From an uncultured Bacteroidales bacterium (GTDB lineage: Bacteria; Bacteroidota; Bacteroidia; Bacteroidales; UBA932): DNA of 64,000 bases. The DNA lies in the NCBI GenBank assembly GCA_944323845.1, contig CALUUA010000001.1, forward strand, positions 124,001 to 188,000. Reading direction: 5' to 3'. A program made the translations under genes and the position numbers. Shown in pieces: positions 1-8,316 of the stretch (position 1 is the stretch's first letter; each line of letters starts with the position of its first letter). A model generated the notes under the pieces. The model saw only the letters and a program-made list of their open reading frames with translations. It did not search any database and was not told the DNA's origin.

Positions 1-307
1 CCCTGTTCGTGGCGAAAAGATTGCCCGGACTCGGTGCGCTTCCGGTGAATATGTATCCGGCATAATGGAATGATACTGTCCCTCCTGCGGCGAGCCCCTC
101 GCCGGAACCTTCCTGAAGCACTATTCTGTTCGAACCCCCGTTGTGCACCACCGTCATGTCGGGATCCTGATTCAGAAGAGACTCTATGAAACTGTCTATC
201 CTGTCTTCCTGGGAAGAATAAGTGGTCTCGAGACTCTGCTCCTTGCATGAGGAGATGCAGCATACGGCAACTGCCGCCATGATGACATATACGAACGATT
301 TTCCCAT
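1..307 (-). CDS. FKBP-type peptidyl-prolyl isomerase-like lipoprotein (partial)
   Basis: The reading frame starts at 307 on the minus strand and runs off the left edge, so only about 102 residues are visible. It begins with a lipoprotein signal (MGKSFVYVIMAAVAVCCISSC), with the lipobox cysteine in ISSC, so export and anchoring to the outer or inner membrane are likely. After a short polar stretch, the segment GEGLAAGGTVSFHYAGYIF matches the start of the FKBP fold, where such proteins have a GxGxxAxxGxxVxVHYxGxL pattern. The gene starts 31 bases after the DHH phosphoesterase gene on the same strand, so the two are probably co-transcribed. The active-site half lies outside the window, so isomerase activity cannot be judged. 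Confidence 0.75.
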   Translation of the reverse strand, partial: MGKSFVYVIMAAVAVCCISSCKEQSLETTYSSQEDRIDSFIESLLNQDPDMTVVHNGGSNRIVLQEGSGEGLAAGGTVSFHYAGYIFTGSAPSPGNLFATNR

Positions 308-338
308 ATCCAAAACTATATTGCGGGTTTTCAAGGCA

Positions 339-1400
339 TTAACCTATGCTCCCGGACAGAAACTCCCGGGTATGCTTTTCTATGTATCCGGCAGCTTCGG
401 CGACAGTGCCTCCCGGTATGTCCTTGCCCTTGTACAACTTTCCTCCTGCCGCCAGTTCATGCCCGCCTCCGTTGAAATACATTGCGGAGCACTTGTTGGC
501 CGACACTCCCTTTTTCGACCTGATGGAAACCCTGAATTTCTCGTCCTCCTCTTTCAGCAGGAAGCTCATCCTGACATTTTTTATGCCGAGCGGGGCGTTT
601 ACGAACCCGTCTGTCTCCCCCTCCTTGATGTCGTATTTCCTGGCCATGTCCTTGTCTATAATCATGTAGGCCGTTCCCTCCGGTGTGATGACCATATTGT
701 CGGACAGCAGTTTTCCCATGAGTCTGAACCTGTTTTCCCTGAAATTCAGGTACAGGGACCCCAGAACGGCGTCCCTGTCAATGCCTGCGGCCAGCAGCTC
801 CGATGCCATTCTGAAAGTGGACGGAAAAACCGAATTGGCGAAGTTGTTCGTATCAGTAGTCATTCCGGCCAGCAGGGCTTCCGCCCCCTTGACAGGGAGT
901 TTCCCGGGATCGCCTCCGACAGACGGTGTCCCTGTAAGAATGTGGTAGACGAATTCCGATGTGGATGATATTGCGGTTTCCGAAAATACGAGATCGAAGC
1001 AGCCGATATCCGGCGACAGATGATGGTCTATGAGGATTTTCGGGCAGGAGGCTCTGCGCAGGGCATCTTCCAGATTCTCTGCGCGGCCGAAAGAATTCAT
1101 GTCCAGACAGAATATCAGGTCGCTTTCCCTTATAGCCTCCAAAGCCTTTTCATGACTGACTTCGTATGAAATGATCCTGTCCTCGAGCCCGGAGGTCAGA
1201 AATGCCAGAGATTCCGGACAGTTGTCGTTCAAGACCAGACGGGTCTCCTTGCCTGCTGACTGCAGATATAGTAGCAGGCCGACAGAGCTGCCTATCGCAT
1301 CCCCGTCAGGATGCATGTGGGTCACGATGGCGATTTTTCCCGCCTCGTCTGTCATGGCACACATGGCTGAAATCCGCCCCTGATCTATTTTATCTGTCAT
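339..1400 (-). CDS. DHH/DHHA1-family phosphoesterase (NrnA-like)
   Basis: A 353-residue protein with the hallmarks of bifunctional oligoribonuclease/pAp phosphatase enzymes. These include an N-terminal metal-binding motif HMHPDGDAIGSS, the DHH signature in LIDHHLSP, and a C-terminal DHHA1 motif GGGHELAAGG that binds substrate. Family members degrade short RNA oligomers or 3'-phosphoadenosine 5'-phosphate in the cytoplasm. The length fits the family. An in-frame ATG at 1424 would add eight residues, but the internal ATG at 1400 (MTDKIDQG) looks like the natural start. A minus-strand -7-like element (TAAATTTG) lies at 1460-1467. An FKBP-like lipoprotein gene follows closely downstream. Confidence 0.88.
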   Translation of the reverse strand: MTDKIDQGRISAMCAMTDEAGKIAIVTHMHPDGDAIGSSVGLLLYLQSAGKETRLVLNDNCPESLAFLTSGLEDRIISYEVSHEKALEAIRESDLIFCLDMNSFGRAENLEDALRRASCPKILIDHHLSPDIGCFDLVFSETAISSTSEFVYHILTGTPSVGGDPGKLPVKGAEALLAGMTTDTNNFANSVFPSTFRMASELLAAGIDRDAVLGSLYLNFRENRFRLMGKLLSDNMVITPEGTAYMIIDKDMARKYDIKEGETDGFVNAPLGIKNVRMSFLLKEEDEKFRVSIRSKKGVSANKCSAMYFNGGGHELAAGGKLYKGKDIPGGTVAEAAGYIEKHTREFLSGSIG

Positions 1401-1475
1401 ATTTTCAATATATTGGGGCTGCATGCCGTCCGATGCAGGCCCGATTATGATTCTGGGCGCAAATTTACAAATTAT

Positions 1476-1507
1476 ATTGCATTTGATAAATCAAATTTTT
1501 AACTTTG
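1476..1507 (+). promoter_or_regulatory. Bacteroidota-type promoter for the 1552 gene
   Basis: TAACTTTG at 1500-1507 matches the TAnnTTTG -7 element. ATTG lies 20 bases upstream, three of four matches to the -33 TTTG. It would start the operon that runs through rsmD. The divergent phosphoesterase gene has its own -7-like element on the other strand at 1460-1467. Confidence 0.5.
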
Positions 1508-1551
1508 TCCGGAATTTGGGTTTGGGATAATAATTAATCGCTAAAATAGTC

Positions 1552-2262
1552 ATGAAAGTTTTTAAGAAGGTGCTTGTCTACCTTATTTTCCCGTTGGCCA
1601 TCATCGGATTGGTCTACCTGATAGTCGAAAGCGTCATGGAGCCTGTGCGTTTCAACAACGAAAAAGCCGCCAGAGAGCAGGTCGCTATCCAGCGTCTGAA
1701 GGATATACGTACCCTGCAGAATGCCTACAAGACTGAAAACGGCAAATTCACGGCTTCTTTCGACACCCTGAAGTCTTTCTATACCGATTCGTCCATGACC
1801 GTGGTCATGCAGCTCGGTTCCGCCGATGACTCCATAGCAGTGGCCAATACGGAGAAACTGAAGAGACGCAATCCGAGGATCAAGCCTGAGCAGATGCTCG
1901 AGCTCTATAAGAAGGGCGAAAGGCTTGTCTTCAGAATCGAGAACGAGATTCTGGTAAAGGATACCCTGTTCAAGAACAGGAAGGATTTCAATCTGGATTC
2001 GCTCGCCATCGTTCCGTTCTCTCAGGGAGACTCCATCAAGATGCAGGCTGTGGTCAAGACCGTTTCCGGCGTCAAGGTGCCTCTCTTCGAGGCCAGCCTG
2101 ACTTACAAGTCTCTGCTTAAAGGTATGGACAACCAGTTGAGGATCAACCTCGATGCTCAGGAGAAGGAAAGGAACGAGAAGAAATACGGCACAGCCGACT
2201 TCTCCGGACTGAAGGTGGGAAGCGTCACTGCACCTAACAACAATGCAGGAAACTGGGAGTAA
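1552..2262 (+). CDS. membrane-anchored hypothetical protein upstream of DUF3822
   Basis: This 236-residue protein has one strongly hydrophobic segment at residues 7-27 (VYLIFPLAIIGLVYLIVES) followed by a soluble, charged body, so it is probably anchored in the inner membrane with its bulk in the periplasm. I recognise no catalytic motif. The region ARREQ..LKDIRTLQNAYKTENGKF resembles the helix-then-strand layout seen after the membrane helix in pilin-like proteins, but this is only a resemblance. It is first in a tight operon: the DUF3822 gene overlaps its end by 20 bases and rsmD follows. The same hypothetical-DUF3822-rsmD order is familiar from Bacteroidales. Function is unknown. Confidence 0.75.
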   Translation: MKVFKKVLVYLIFPLAIIGLVYLIVESVMEPVRFNNEKAAREQVAIQRLKDIRTLQNAYKTENGKFTASFDTLKSFYTDSSMTVVMQLGSADDSIAVANTEKLKRRNPRIKPEQMLELYKKGERLVFRIENEILVKDTLFKNRKDFNLDSLAIVPFSQGDSIKMQAVVKTVSGVKVPLFEASLTYKSLLKGMDNQLRINLDAQEKERNEKKYGTADFSGLKVGSVTAPNNNAGNWE

Positions 2263-2935
2263 TACTGCCGCCGCCATATCCGTCCAGGTGTCCCTGTCCG
2301 GATATGTCACGAGGGTCAGCTTGAACGGTGTCAGCGTATCATCCGGCTGGATGAGCGCTGACCGTTTTTTTACTGATCCGCAGTTCCGTCGGGGCTATGA
2401 CGAAGTGTCGGTGTCCCTCTTCACCCCGAAGTTCGTTCTGGTGCCTGAACACTTCTTTCAGGCCGACAGAGCCGGTGACTTGCTTTCGGAGGTGGCTGCA
2501 CTCAAGGATTCCGATGCCGTGTCATACGAGGCTGTACCGCAGTTCAAGGCTGTACTGATATATTCGGATTCGATAGGGGAGACTTTGTCGAAAGCCGTCT
2601 CCGGAGCCTTGTCCGTGGCTGAAGGTGCGGAAGTCCGTATCCTTCCGGAAATCTGGTACATGCTTTCCTGTCCCGACAGGATTCCCGAATATAACAAGGT
2701 GGTGGCCTCCTATGCTGACGGATATCTGTATCTCGTCATTGCACAGGGCAGAAGCCTGCTCCTGTGCAATTCATACAAGGCCGCCGATTTCGTCACCGCC
2801 GAATACTTCATATTCAGGGCGATGAAAAGGCTGCAGCTGAATCCGGAGATGACTGTAGTGTATTTCAGGACACCTCTGAAAGAAGAAGATGAAATGTCGC
2901 TGTATCGCTATTTCAAGTCGGTGGACAGCATATGA
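2243..2935 (+). CDS. DUF3822 family protein
   Basis: A 230-residue cytoplasmic protein typical of the Bacteroidota DUF3822 family, which adopts an ASKHA (actin/hexokinase-like) type fold according to family descriptions. The diagnostic stretch LLCNSYKAADFVTAEYFIF and the nearby FRAMKRLQLNPEMTVVYF are present. The gene overlaps the upstream membrane protein by 20 bases and overlaps the rsmD start by 4 bases (ATGA type), so translation is probably coupled. No biochemical role is established. Its fixed linkage to rsmD suggests a link with ribosome maturation or cell growth, but that is inference only. Confidence 0.82.
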   Translation: MQETGSNTAAAISVQVSLSGYVTRVSLNGVSVSSGWMSADRFFTDPQFRRGYDEVSVSLFTPKFVLVPEHFFQADRAGDLLSEVAALKDSDAVSYEAVPQFKAVLIYSDSIGETLSKAVSGALSVAEGAEVRILPEIWYMLSCPDRIPEYNKVVASYADGYLYLVIAQGRSLLLCNSYKAADFVTAEYFIFRAMKRLQLNPEMTVVYFRTPLKEEDEMSLYRYFKSVDSI

Positions 2936-3525
2936 GGATAATAGGAGGCAAATACAGGGGAAAGACGATAAATCCCCCTCAGGGGTATGCGGCGAGGCCT
3001 ACTACGGATTTCGCGAAAGAAGGGCTGTTCAATATTCTGGACAATGAATACGAGTTCGAGGGGCTGTCCGTGCTGGATCTTTTCGGCGGGACCGGCTCCA
3101 TTTCATGTGAATTCGCTTCGCGCGGGGCTGCAGATGTCATCTGTGTGGAGATGAACCCGTCGAATGCGGCGTTCATCAAGTCACAGGTGAGGAAGCTGGA
3201 CATGAAGGCCGTTTCCGTGGTCAGACACAATGTTTTCGATTTCCTGAAAATATGCAGCCGCAGTTTCGATATAGTGTTTGCCGATCCTCCGTATGCCTTA
3301 GACGGTCTTGAGACCATACCTGACCGGGTGCTTGCATCGCGGGCAATGAAACCGGGAGGGTATTTCATACTTGAACATCCCGGTACCGTATCTTTCCATG
3401 ACCACCCTTTCTTCGTCAAGGAGAGGAAGTATGGAAACGTGCATTTTACGTTTTTCGAGGCCCCGCAGCAGGAGGGACAGTCTCCTGTGCCCGGAAACGA
3501 CCCTGACAGGATGCAGGAGATGTGA
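2932..3525 (+). CDS. rsmD: 16S rRNA (guanine(966)-N2)-methyltransferase
   Basis: A 197-residue class I methyltransferase with the RsmD pattern. The N-terminus MRIIGGKYRGKTI is typical. The SAM-binding motif I is LDLFGGTGSISCEFASRG, the acidic loop is VEMN, and the catalytic motif IV is DPPY (FADPPYAL). The enzyme modifies G966 of 16S rRNA during small-subunit assembly in the cytoplasm. A distinctive early segment (RPTTDFAKEGLFNIL) is also characteristic of the family. It overlaps the DUF3822 gene by 4 bases. The last dozen residues are polar and not conserved in my view. Confidence 0.93.
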   Translation: MRIIGGKYRGKTINPPQGYAARPTTDFAKEGLFNILDNEYEFEGLSVLDLFGGTGSISCEFASRGAADVICVEMNPSNAAFIKSQVRKLDMKAVSVVRHNVFDFLKICSRSFDIVFADPPYALDGLETIPDRVLASRAMKPGGYFILEHPGTVSFHDHPFFVKERKYGNVHFTFFEAPQQEGQSPVPGNDPDRMQEM

Positions 3526-3557
3526 CAGATGTGGAAAATTCAGAAATATTGGAACAG

Positions 3558-4412
3558 ATGAAAAAGATTCTTGTGTTTTTCCTTATGGCCGTAGCGGGAT
3601 ACGATTGCGCCTCGGCCCAGACGGCTTCGAGCCTTTTCTGGAAGAAAGACGGCGTGCAGGTGCCGGAAATCGTGTCGGAAGTATCAGACCAATATAAGAA
3701 TGTGGGCCATCACGGGCCTGCGGTGGAGAATACGCATTTCGCCCTCAGGATTTATTTCAACGACAGCGGGGCCATAGACGTGTATTCGAAGACCGGACGG
3801 GGTCTGGAACTGGAACACTACAAATGGTATCCTACAGCGGAACAGCAGGAAAATGAGGGGGCTGGATGCGATGAATTTAGGGTCGGCAGCACTGTCGGTC
3901 TTGGCGGTATCGCCTTGTGGGACGGCTCGCAGGAAGTCAAGTTGAAGGCCACGCGCGGCAGGACAGCCAGAGTGGGGAAGACCAAGACCGGCTCTTATGC
4001 GGAAATGATAGCATACGGCGTTCCGTATCAGGAAGATACAGTGGATATTTCCATCAGGATAGATATGAACAGGAAGACCCGGGATGCTGTGATTACCGCC
4101 ACTTCGCTCACCGGATTGCCGGTCATGTTCCTGACAGGAGTGAATTATCATCCGGGGGAGATTGTCAAGTGCGGGGACGGCTTCATCTTCGCATGGGGAG
4201 TGCATCCGGCCGATGTTTCCGCATCTCCGATTCCGATTGGAGCCGGGATGTTCTACAAGTCTTCCGATTTCGGTCCGATGGAAGTGACTCCGGATATGGT
4301 GAGAATAGTTTCCAAACCGATAAAAAGCGTCTCCACCAAAGTGGTGGCGGCTTCCACTAAGGAAGCGGAGCTGAACACTGCGAAACGTTTCGAGAATTAC
4401 ATGACCAGATAA
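3558..4412 (+). CDS. secreted DUF4861-like protein
   Basis: The start is placed at 3558 because MKKILVFFLMAVAGYDCASAQ is a clear signal peptide; an upstream in-frame ATG at 3522 would only add hydrophilic residues ahead of it. The 284-residue protein appears rich in beta-strand. A central block, DEFRVGSTVGLGGIALWDG, resembles the conserved core of DUF4861 proteins, which are exported proteins common near pectin-degradation genes of Bacteroidota. A second, clearer DUF4861 member lies at 48396-49523. This copy sits next to rsmD and ybaK rather than sugar genes. No catalytic residues are assigned for the family, so function is unknown. Confidence 0.65.
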   Translation: MKKILVFFLMAVAGYDCASAQTASSLFWKKDGVQVPEIVSEVSDQYKNVGHHGPAVENTHFALRIYFNDSGAIDVYSKTGRGLELEHYKWYPTAEQQENEGAGCDEFRVGSTVGLGGIALWDGSQEVKLKATRGRTARVGKTKTGSYAEMIAYGVPYQEDTVDISIRIDMNRKTRDAVITATSLTGLPVMFLTGVNYHPGEIVKCGDGFIFAWGVHPADVSASPIPIGAGMFYKSSDFGPMEVTPDMVRIVSKPIKSVSTKVVAASTKEAELNTAKRFENYMTR

Positions 4413-4428
4413 TTTCTTCCAGCATAAG

Positions 4429-4926
4429 ATGTCCGGGACAAGAAAGAGCGAAAAGACGAATGCAGCCCGTCTGCTTGACAAGGCGGGCATAAAGTATGAA
4501 CTGGTTCCCTATGAGGTGGACGAGAATGATCTCGCAGCCTCGCATATTGCCGGCCAGCTCGGAGAGCCGATAGAGCAGGTTTTCAAGACTCTGGTCCTTT
4601 CCGGCGACAGGACAGGCTATTTCGTGTGCGTGGTGCCGGGGAATGCTGAGGTGGATCTGAAGGCCGCCGCGAAAGTGTCGGGAAACAAGAAATGCGACCT
4701 TATACCCATGAAAGACCTTCTCGGGGTGACGGGTTATATCCGCGGAGGCTGTTCTCCGGTGGGCATGAAAAAGCCTTTTCCGACATTCTTCCATTCTTCG
4801 GCTCTGGATTTTGCCTTCATTTATGTCAGTGCAGGCGTGCGCGGCCTGCAATTCAGGATAAACCCTGATGCCCTCATCCGATATGTGAGGGCGACGGTGG
4901 CCGATATCGTAAAAACACAAGGATAA
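4429..4926 (+). CDS. ybaK: YbaK-type Cys-tRNA(Pro)/aminoacyl-tRNA deacylase
   Basis: A 165-residue protein of the YbaK/EbsC editing-domain family, which hydrolyses cysteine mischarged onto tRNA(Pro) in trans. Visible family features are the N-terminal [19 protein letters not shown] segment, VFKTLVL, the [13 protein letters not shown] block and the glycine-rich [14 protein letters not shown] loop that lines the active site. Length is as expected for a stand-alone deacylase. It starts 16 bases after the preceding secreted protein gene. Its stop codon overlaps a TAAATTTG sequence (4924-4931) that resembles a promoter -7 element for the fragment downstream. Confidence 0.92.
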   Translation: MSGTRKSEKTNAARLLDKAGIKYELVPYEVDENDLAASHIAGQLGEPIEQVFKTLVLSGDRTGYFVCVVPGNAEVDLKAAAKVSGNKKCDLIPMKDLLGVTGYIRGGCSPVGMKKPFPTFFHSSALDFAFIYVSAGVRGLQFRINPDALIRYVRATVADIVKTQG

Positions 4927-4928
4927 AT

Positions 4929-5177
4929 TTGCGGAATTACGCTAAAAATTATTATAATTGCGCCCCGAACGACATAGAATCCATAACTATCCTGAAGGAC
5001 GCGTCAGCTACGGCGATTTACGGCGTACAGGCGGCGAACGGCGTTATAGTCGTCACTACCAAAAAAGGAAAAAGCGGCAGACCGCATGTCACGTACAGCG
5101 GTACAGTGTCGTTCCTGCAGAGGGACTCCTACACCCGGCTGAACCTGCCGAATAATAATTCGAGGTCAGTATTATAA
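4929..5177 (+). pseudogene. truncated SusC/RagA plug-domain fragment
   Basis: Only about 80 residues remain of a TonB-dependent SusC/RagA receptor. The segment [18 protein letters not shown], followed by a Y-G-x-x-A-A-N-G-V stretch and VTTKKGKSG, is the conserved plug core, and YTRLNLPNN continues the homology before a stop at 5177. There is no signal peptide, carboxypeptidase-like domain, barrel or ATG start; the frame opens only with TTG. It differs from the intact SusC at 61777 (LKDAFSTAIYGSRGANG), so it is not a recent copy of that gene. It is probably a remnant left by deletion or recombination, next to a hairpin cluster. Confidence 0.8.
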
Positions 5178-5179
5178 AT

Positions 5180-5306
5180 GAGGGTGACCAAAAAGGGATT
5201 TTTGGCCACCCTCAAACGTCTTTCTTCGAAAGACTATACCCTTCTAAACCCCCTGCACCCCCTATTAGGGGGATTTCGCTCCTTCCAGTCGCGGTCACTT
5301 CGTGAC
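5180..5306. repeat. cluster of four short hairpins
   Basis: Four inverted repeats lie in 127 bases with no gene. They are at 5180-5213 (15-base arms, one mismatch), 5218-5234 (GTCTTTC, loop TTC), 5258-5272 (CCCCCTA/TAGGGGG) and 5294-5306 (GTCAC, loop TTC). None is followed by a T run. The cluster lies between the SusC fragment and the terminator-like palindrome of the CoA-transferase gene. It could be a remnant of a mobile or intergenic repeat element or an RNA structure. Confidence 0.6.
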
Positions 5307-5333
5307 TTTTGACCCACCTCCCTTCCTCTTGTT

Positions 5334-5367
5334 AACGATTAAGGGCTGATTTCAGCCCTTAATCGTT
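5334..5367 (-). terminator. long perfect palindrome at the end of the CoA-transferase gene
   Basis: Two 16-base arms pair perfectly around a TT loop. The minus-strand stop codon (TGA) lies inside the stem, so the hairpin includes the last codons of the gene. There is no proper T run, so it may act as an mRNA end-stabiliser as much as a terminator. Confidence 0.55.
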
Positions 5368-6665
5368 ATATAATGCGGCCCGAACCTCTCGAATGCCGCC
5401 CTGTCCAGCATATCCCTGTCATCAGGATGGGCTATGCCGATGAGCAGCCTTGCCCTCTCCTGCATGGATTTCCCGTATAGGTCGACAGCTCCGTATTCTG
5501 TCACCACCCAGTGGGCATGGGCTCTCGTAGTCACTACTCCCGCACCTTCCATGATGGTCGGCGCTATCTTCGAGACGCCCTTTTTCGTCCTGGACGGCAT
5601 GGCGATGATGGCCTTTCCTCCGCGTGAAAGCGAAGCTCCGTAAACGAAGTCTATCTGGCCGCCGACCCCGGAATAGAATTTCGTGCCTATGGAGTCCGCA
5701 CATATCTGGCCTGTCAGGTCTATCTGTACAGCCGAATTGATGGCCACCATATTCGGATTCTGCGCTATCACATACGGGTCGTTCGTGTAGCCTACGTCCA
5801 TCATGGCTACCATAGGGTTGTCGTCTATGAAGTCGTAGCATTCCTTCGAACCGAGGAGGAAGGTGGCTACTATCTTTCCGCGGTCGGTGACCTTTTCCGT
5901 CCCGTCTATCACGCCCTTGTCCACGAGAGACAGCACTCCGTCGGCAAACATCTCCGTATGTATCCCCAGATGCTTGTGCCCCTCCAGCTGCGCGAGTACG
6001 GCATTCGGTATGGCTCCTATTCCCATCTGAAGGCATGAGCCGTCATCTATCAGTTCCGCACAATGTTTTCCGATGGCAGTCTCCACTTCATCCGGCTGGC
6101 TGAAATGGCTCGGTACCAGAGGGGTGTCATCCTCCACGAAAATATCTATCAGGTTCATGGGTATCATGGCCTGTCCCCATGCGCGCGGCACGTTCCTGTT
6201 CACTACGGCAATCACAGTCTTCGCACATTCTATGGCTGCGAGTGTGGCATCCACGGAAGTCCCGAGGGAGACGTATCCGTGTTTGTCCGGAGGACACACC
6301 TGTATCATCGCAACATCGCACGGCAGAGCTCCGCAGCGGTACAGCTTCTGGGTTTCTCCGAGGAAAACAGGTATGTAGTCGGCATATCCTTCCTGAACGC
6401 TTTTGCGCACATTGGACCCTATGAAGAAGCCCTGATGAAAGAAAATGCCTTCGAAACGCGGGTTTGTATAAGGCGCAGGACCTTCGGTGTGGAGATGATG
6501 TATCTTCACATCTTTCAGTTCTCCGGCCTCGCCTCTGCGGCACATGGCCTCTATCAACAGCCTTGGCGCACTTGCCACGCTGCTCAGGTGTACATGGTCT
6601 CCGGATTTTATGACTTTGACAGCCTCATCGGCGGAGACGAAATGAATCTCTTTTTTCATATCCAA
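5352..6665 (-). CDS. acetyl-CoA hydrolase/transferase family CoA-transferase
   Basis: A 437-residue family I CoA-transferase related to 4-hydroxybutyrate and butyryl/propionyl-CoA:acetate or succinate CoA-transferases. The catalytic glutamate is expected in the HTEMFADG segment. The glycine-rich oxyanion and CoA-binding loops are QMGIGAIPNAVLA and GVGGQIDFVYGASLSRGG. Such enzymes move CoA between acyl groups at the end of fermentation in anaerobic gut Bacteroidota. Acceptor specificity cannot be read from sequence. The gene is alone on its strand, with a TAAATTTG -7-like element at 6682-6689 upstream and a palindrome over its stop codon. Confidence 0.88.
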   Translation of the reverse strand: MDMKKEIHFVSADEAVKVIKSGDHVHLSSVASAPRLLIEAMCRRGEAGELKDVKIHHLHTEGPAPYTNPRFEGIFFHQGFFIGSNVRKSVQEGYADYIPVFLGETQKLYRCGALPCDVAMIQVCPPDKHGYVSLGTSVDATLAAIECAKTVIAVVNRNVPRAWGQAMIPMNLIDIFVEDDTPLVPSHFSQPDEVETAIGKHCAELIDDGSCLQMGIGAIPNAVLAQLEGHKHLGIHTEMFADGVLSLVDKGVIDGTEKVTDRGKIVATFLLGSKECYDFIDDNPMVAMMDVGYTNDPYVIAQNPNMVAINSAVQIDLTGQICADSIGTKFYSGVGGQIDFVYGASLSRGGKAIIAMPSRTKKGVSKIAPTIMEGAGVVTTRAHAHWVVTEYGAVDLYGKSMQERARLLIGIAHPDDRDMLDRAAFERFGPHYITIKG

Positions 6666-6745
6666 GTAGTGACGAAAACTGCAAATTTAAGAATTTCTTT
6701 TATAATTTTGCCATCGTTTATTATAGGCAAATATCATATCTGAAT

Positions 6746-7570
6746 ATGGAAATGAAGACCAGACAAGAAAAACTCGAAGCGTTCGGCAGGATTCTGGACA
6801 TTCTGGACGAACTCAGGGAAAAATGTCCCTGGGACAGGGCGCAGACTACCGAATCCCTCAGGCCGCAGACCATAGAGGAGACATATGAATTGAGCGACGC
6901 GATTCTGAAAAAAGATGAAGCGAACATATCCAAGGAGCTCGGCGATGTCCTTCTCCATGTCCTTTTCTATTCGAAAATCGGCGAGGAAAACGGGACGTAT
7001 GACATAGTGGATGTCATCAATCATCTCTGCGATAAACTCATTTACCGTCATCCCCACGTCTTTTCCACGACACAGGTGGAAGATGCGGCAGAGGTGGTCA
7101 GAAACTGGGAACAGCTCAAACTGAAGGAAAAGGACGGGAACAAGAGAGTCCTTTCAGGAGTGCCGGAGACACTTCCTCCATTGCTGAAGGCGTACAGGAT
7201 GCAGGACAAGGCCCGCGGAGTAGGCTTCGACTGGGAAAAGAAGGATCAGGTGTGGGACAAGGTCTCCGAAGAACTCGGCGAATTCAGGGCCGAACTCAGT
7301 TCTATGGAAACCGCTGCATCCGACATGGAAAAAGCCTCTGCCAAAGACCGTGCTGAAGCCGAACTGGGCGATTATCTCTTCGCGATAGTCAATGCGGCCA
7401 GACTCTACGGATTGAATCCTGACACTGCGCTGGAACGTACATGCCATAAGTTCCGCCGGAGATTCACGTATCTGGAAGAGCATACCATCAGGCAGGGACG
7501 CAATCTGAAGGATATGACTCTGTCCGAGATGGATGCCATATGGGACGAGGCCAAAGCCAAAGGACTGTAG
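6746..7570 (+). CDS. mazG: nucleoside triphosphate pyrophosphohydrolase MazG
   Basis: A 274-residue protein with the two tandem MazG domains of the full-length enzyme. The first domain carries LREKCPWDRAQT and the metal-binding EETYEL..AI and ELGDVLLHVLFYS helices. The second carries EELGEFRAE and AELGDYLFAIVNAARLYG with the matching EExxE and ExxD residues. It hydrolyses nucleoside triphosphates to monophosphates, cleaning the nucleotide pool or lowering alarmone levels. A TAATTTTG -7-like element lies at 6703-6710. The TcdA-like gene starts two bases after its stop codon, so they share a transcript. Confidence 0.93.
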   Translation: MEMKTRQEKLEAFGRILDILDELREKCPWDRAQTTESLRPQTIEETYELSDAILKKDEANISKELGDVLLHVLFYSKIGEENGTYDIVDVINHLCDKLIYRHPHVFSTTQVEDAAEVVRNWEQLKLKEKDGNKRVLSGVPETLPPLLKAYRMQDKARGVGFDWEKKDQVWDKVSEELGEFRAELSSMETAASDMEKASAKDRAEAELGDYLFAIVNAARLYGLNPDTALERTCHKFRRRFTYLEEHTIRQGRNLKDMTLSEMDAIWDEAKAKGL

Positions 7571-7572
7571 GG

Positions 7573-8307
7573 ATGGAAGCCACACCTGACTGGAGGGAGC
7601 GCACAGCCCTGCTTATAGGGAAAGACGGGGTGGACAGACTGGCCGGAGCCACTGTAGCTGTTGTCGGCGCGGGGGGAGTAGGAGGTTTCGCTGCTGAAAT
7701 GATGGCCCGTGCCGGTGTGGGGAAGATGATTATCCTCGACAGCGATACCGTATCCGTGACCAACAGGAACCGGCAGCTTCTGGCGCTGGAATCCACTGTC
7801 GGCAGGATGAAATGCGATGTCCTGGCCGAGAGGCTCCGGGATATAAATCCGGAAATCGTACTGGATGTGGTCGGACAATATCTTGAGGCTGACGATGTCG
7901 GGGAGGTTTTCGACGGCAGGACTCCGGATGTGGTCATAGATGCGATAGATACCATAGCCCCGAAGCTGGCCCTTATCAAGTATTGTCTGGACAGGTCGGT
8001 CCCGATAGTTTCCTCGATGGGCGCCGGTGCGAAACGCGATGTCACGAAAATCCGGATAGCGGATATTTCGAAGACTTTCAACTGTCCTCTGGCTTTCATC
8101 GTCAGAAAGAGGCTGCGCAGGATGGGCATAAAAAAGGGGGTGACCGCCGTTTTTTCCGAGGAACTTCCTGACAAGGATGCCTTCATCGTCTGCGACGAGA
8201 AGAACAAGAAGTCGAATGCCGGGACCATTTCCTATATTCCGGCGGTTTTCGGTTGCGCCTGCGCCCAGGCCGCAATAGGATTGCTGCTGAACAGCAATGC
8301 AGTTTGA
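7573..8307 (+). CDS. tcdA: tRNA threonylcarbamoyladenosine dehydratase (TcdA/CsdL-like)
   Basis: A 244-residue member of the ThiF/MoeB/E1-like superfamily. The nucleotide-binding glycine motif is VAVVGAGGVGGFAAEMMARAG, followed by the acidic ILDSDTVSVTNRNRQL segment and the DAIDTIAPKLALI crossover region, which together fit TcdA. The enzyme uses ATP to cyclise the t6A37 modification of tRNA to ct6A. The start at 7573 is preferred over an upstream frame opening at 7540 because it falls directly after the mazG stop. The late NCPLAFIVRKRLRR segment is also typical of TcdA rather than ThiF or MoeB. Confidence 0.87.
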   Translation: MEATPDWRERTALLIGKDGVDRLAGATVAVVGAGGVGGFAAEMMARAGVGKMIILDSDTVSVTNRNRQLLALESTVGRMKCDVLAERLRDINPEIVLDVVGQYLEADDVGEVFDGRTPDVVIDAIDTIAPKLALIKYCLDRSVPIVSSMGAGAKRDVTKIRIADISKTFNCPLAFIVRKRLRRMGIKKGVTAVFSEELPDKDAFIVCDEKNKKSNAGTISYIPAVFGCACAQAAIGLLLNSNAV

Positions 8308-8316
8308 ACAAGTTCA

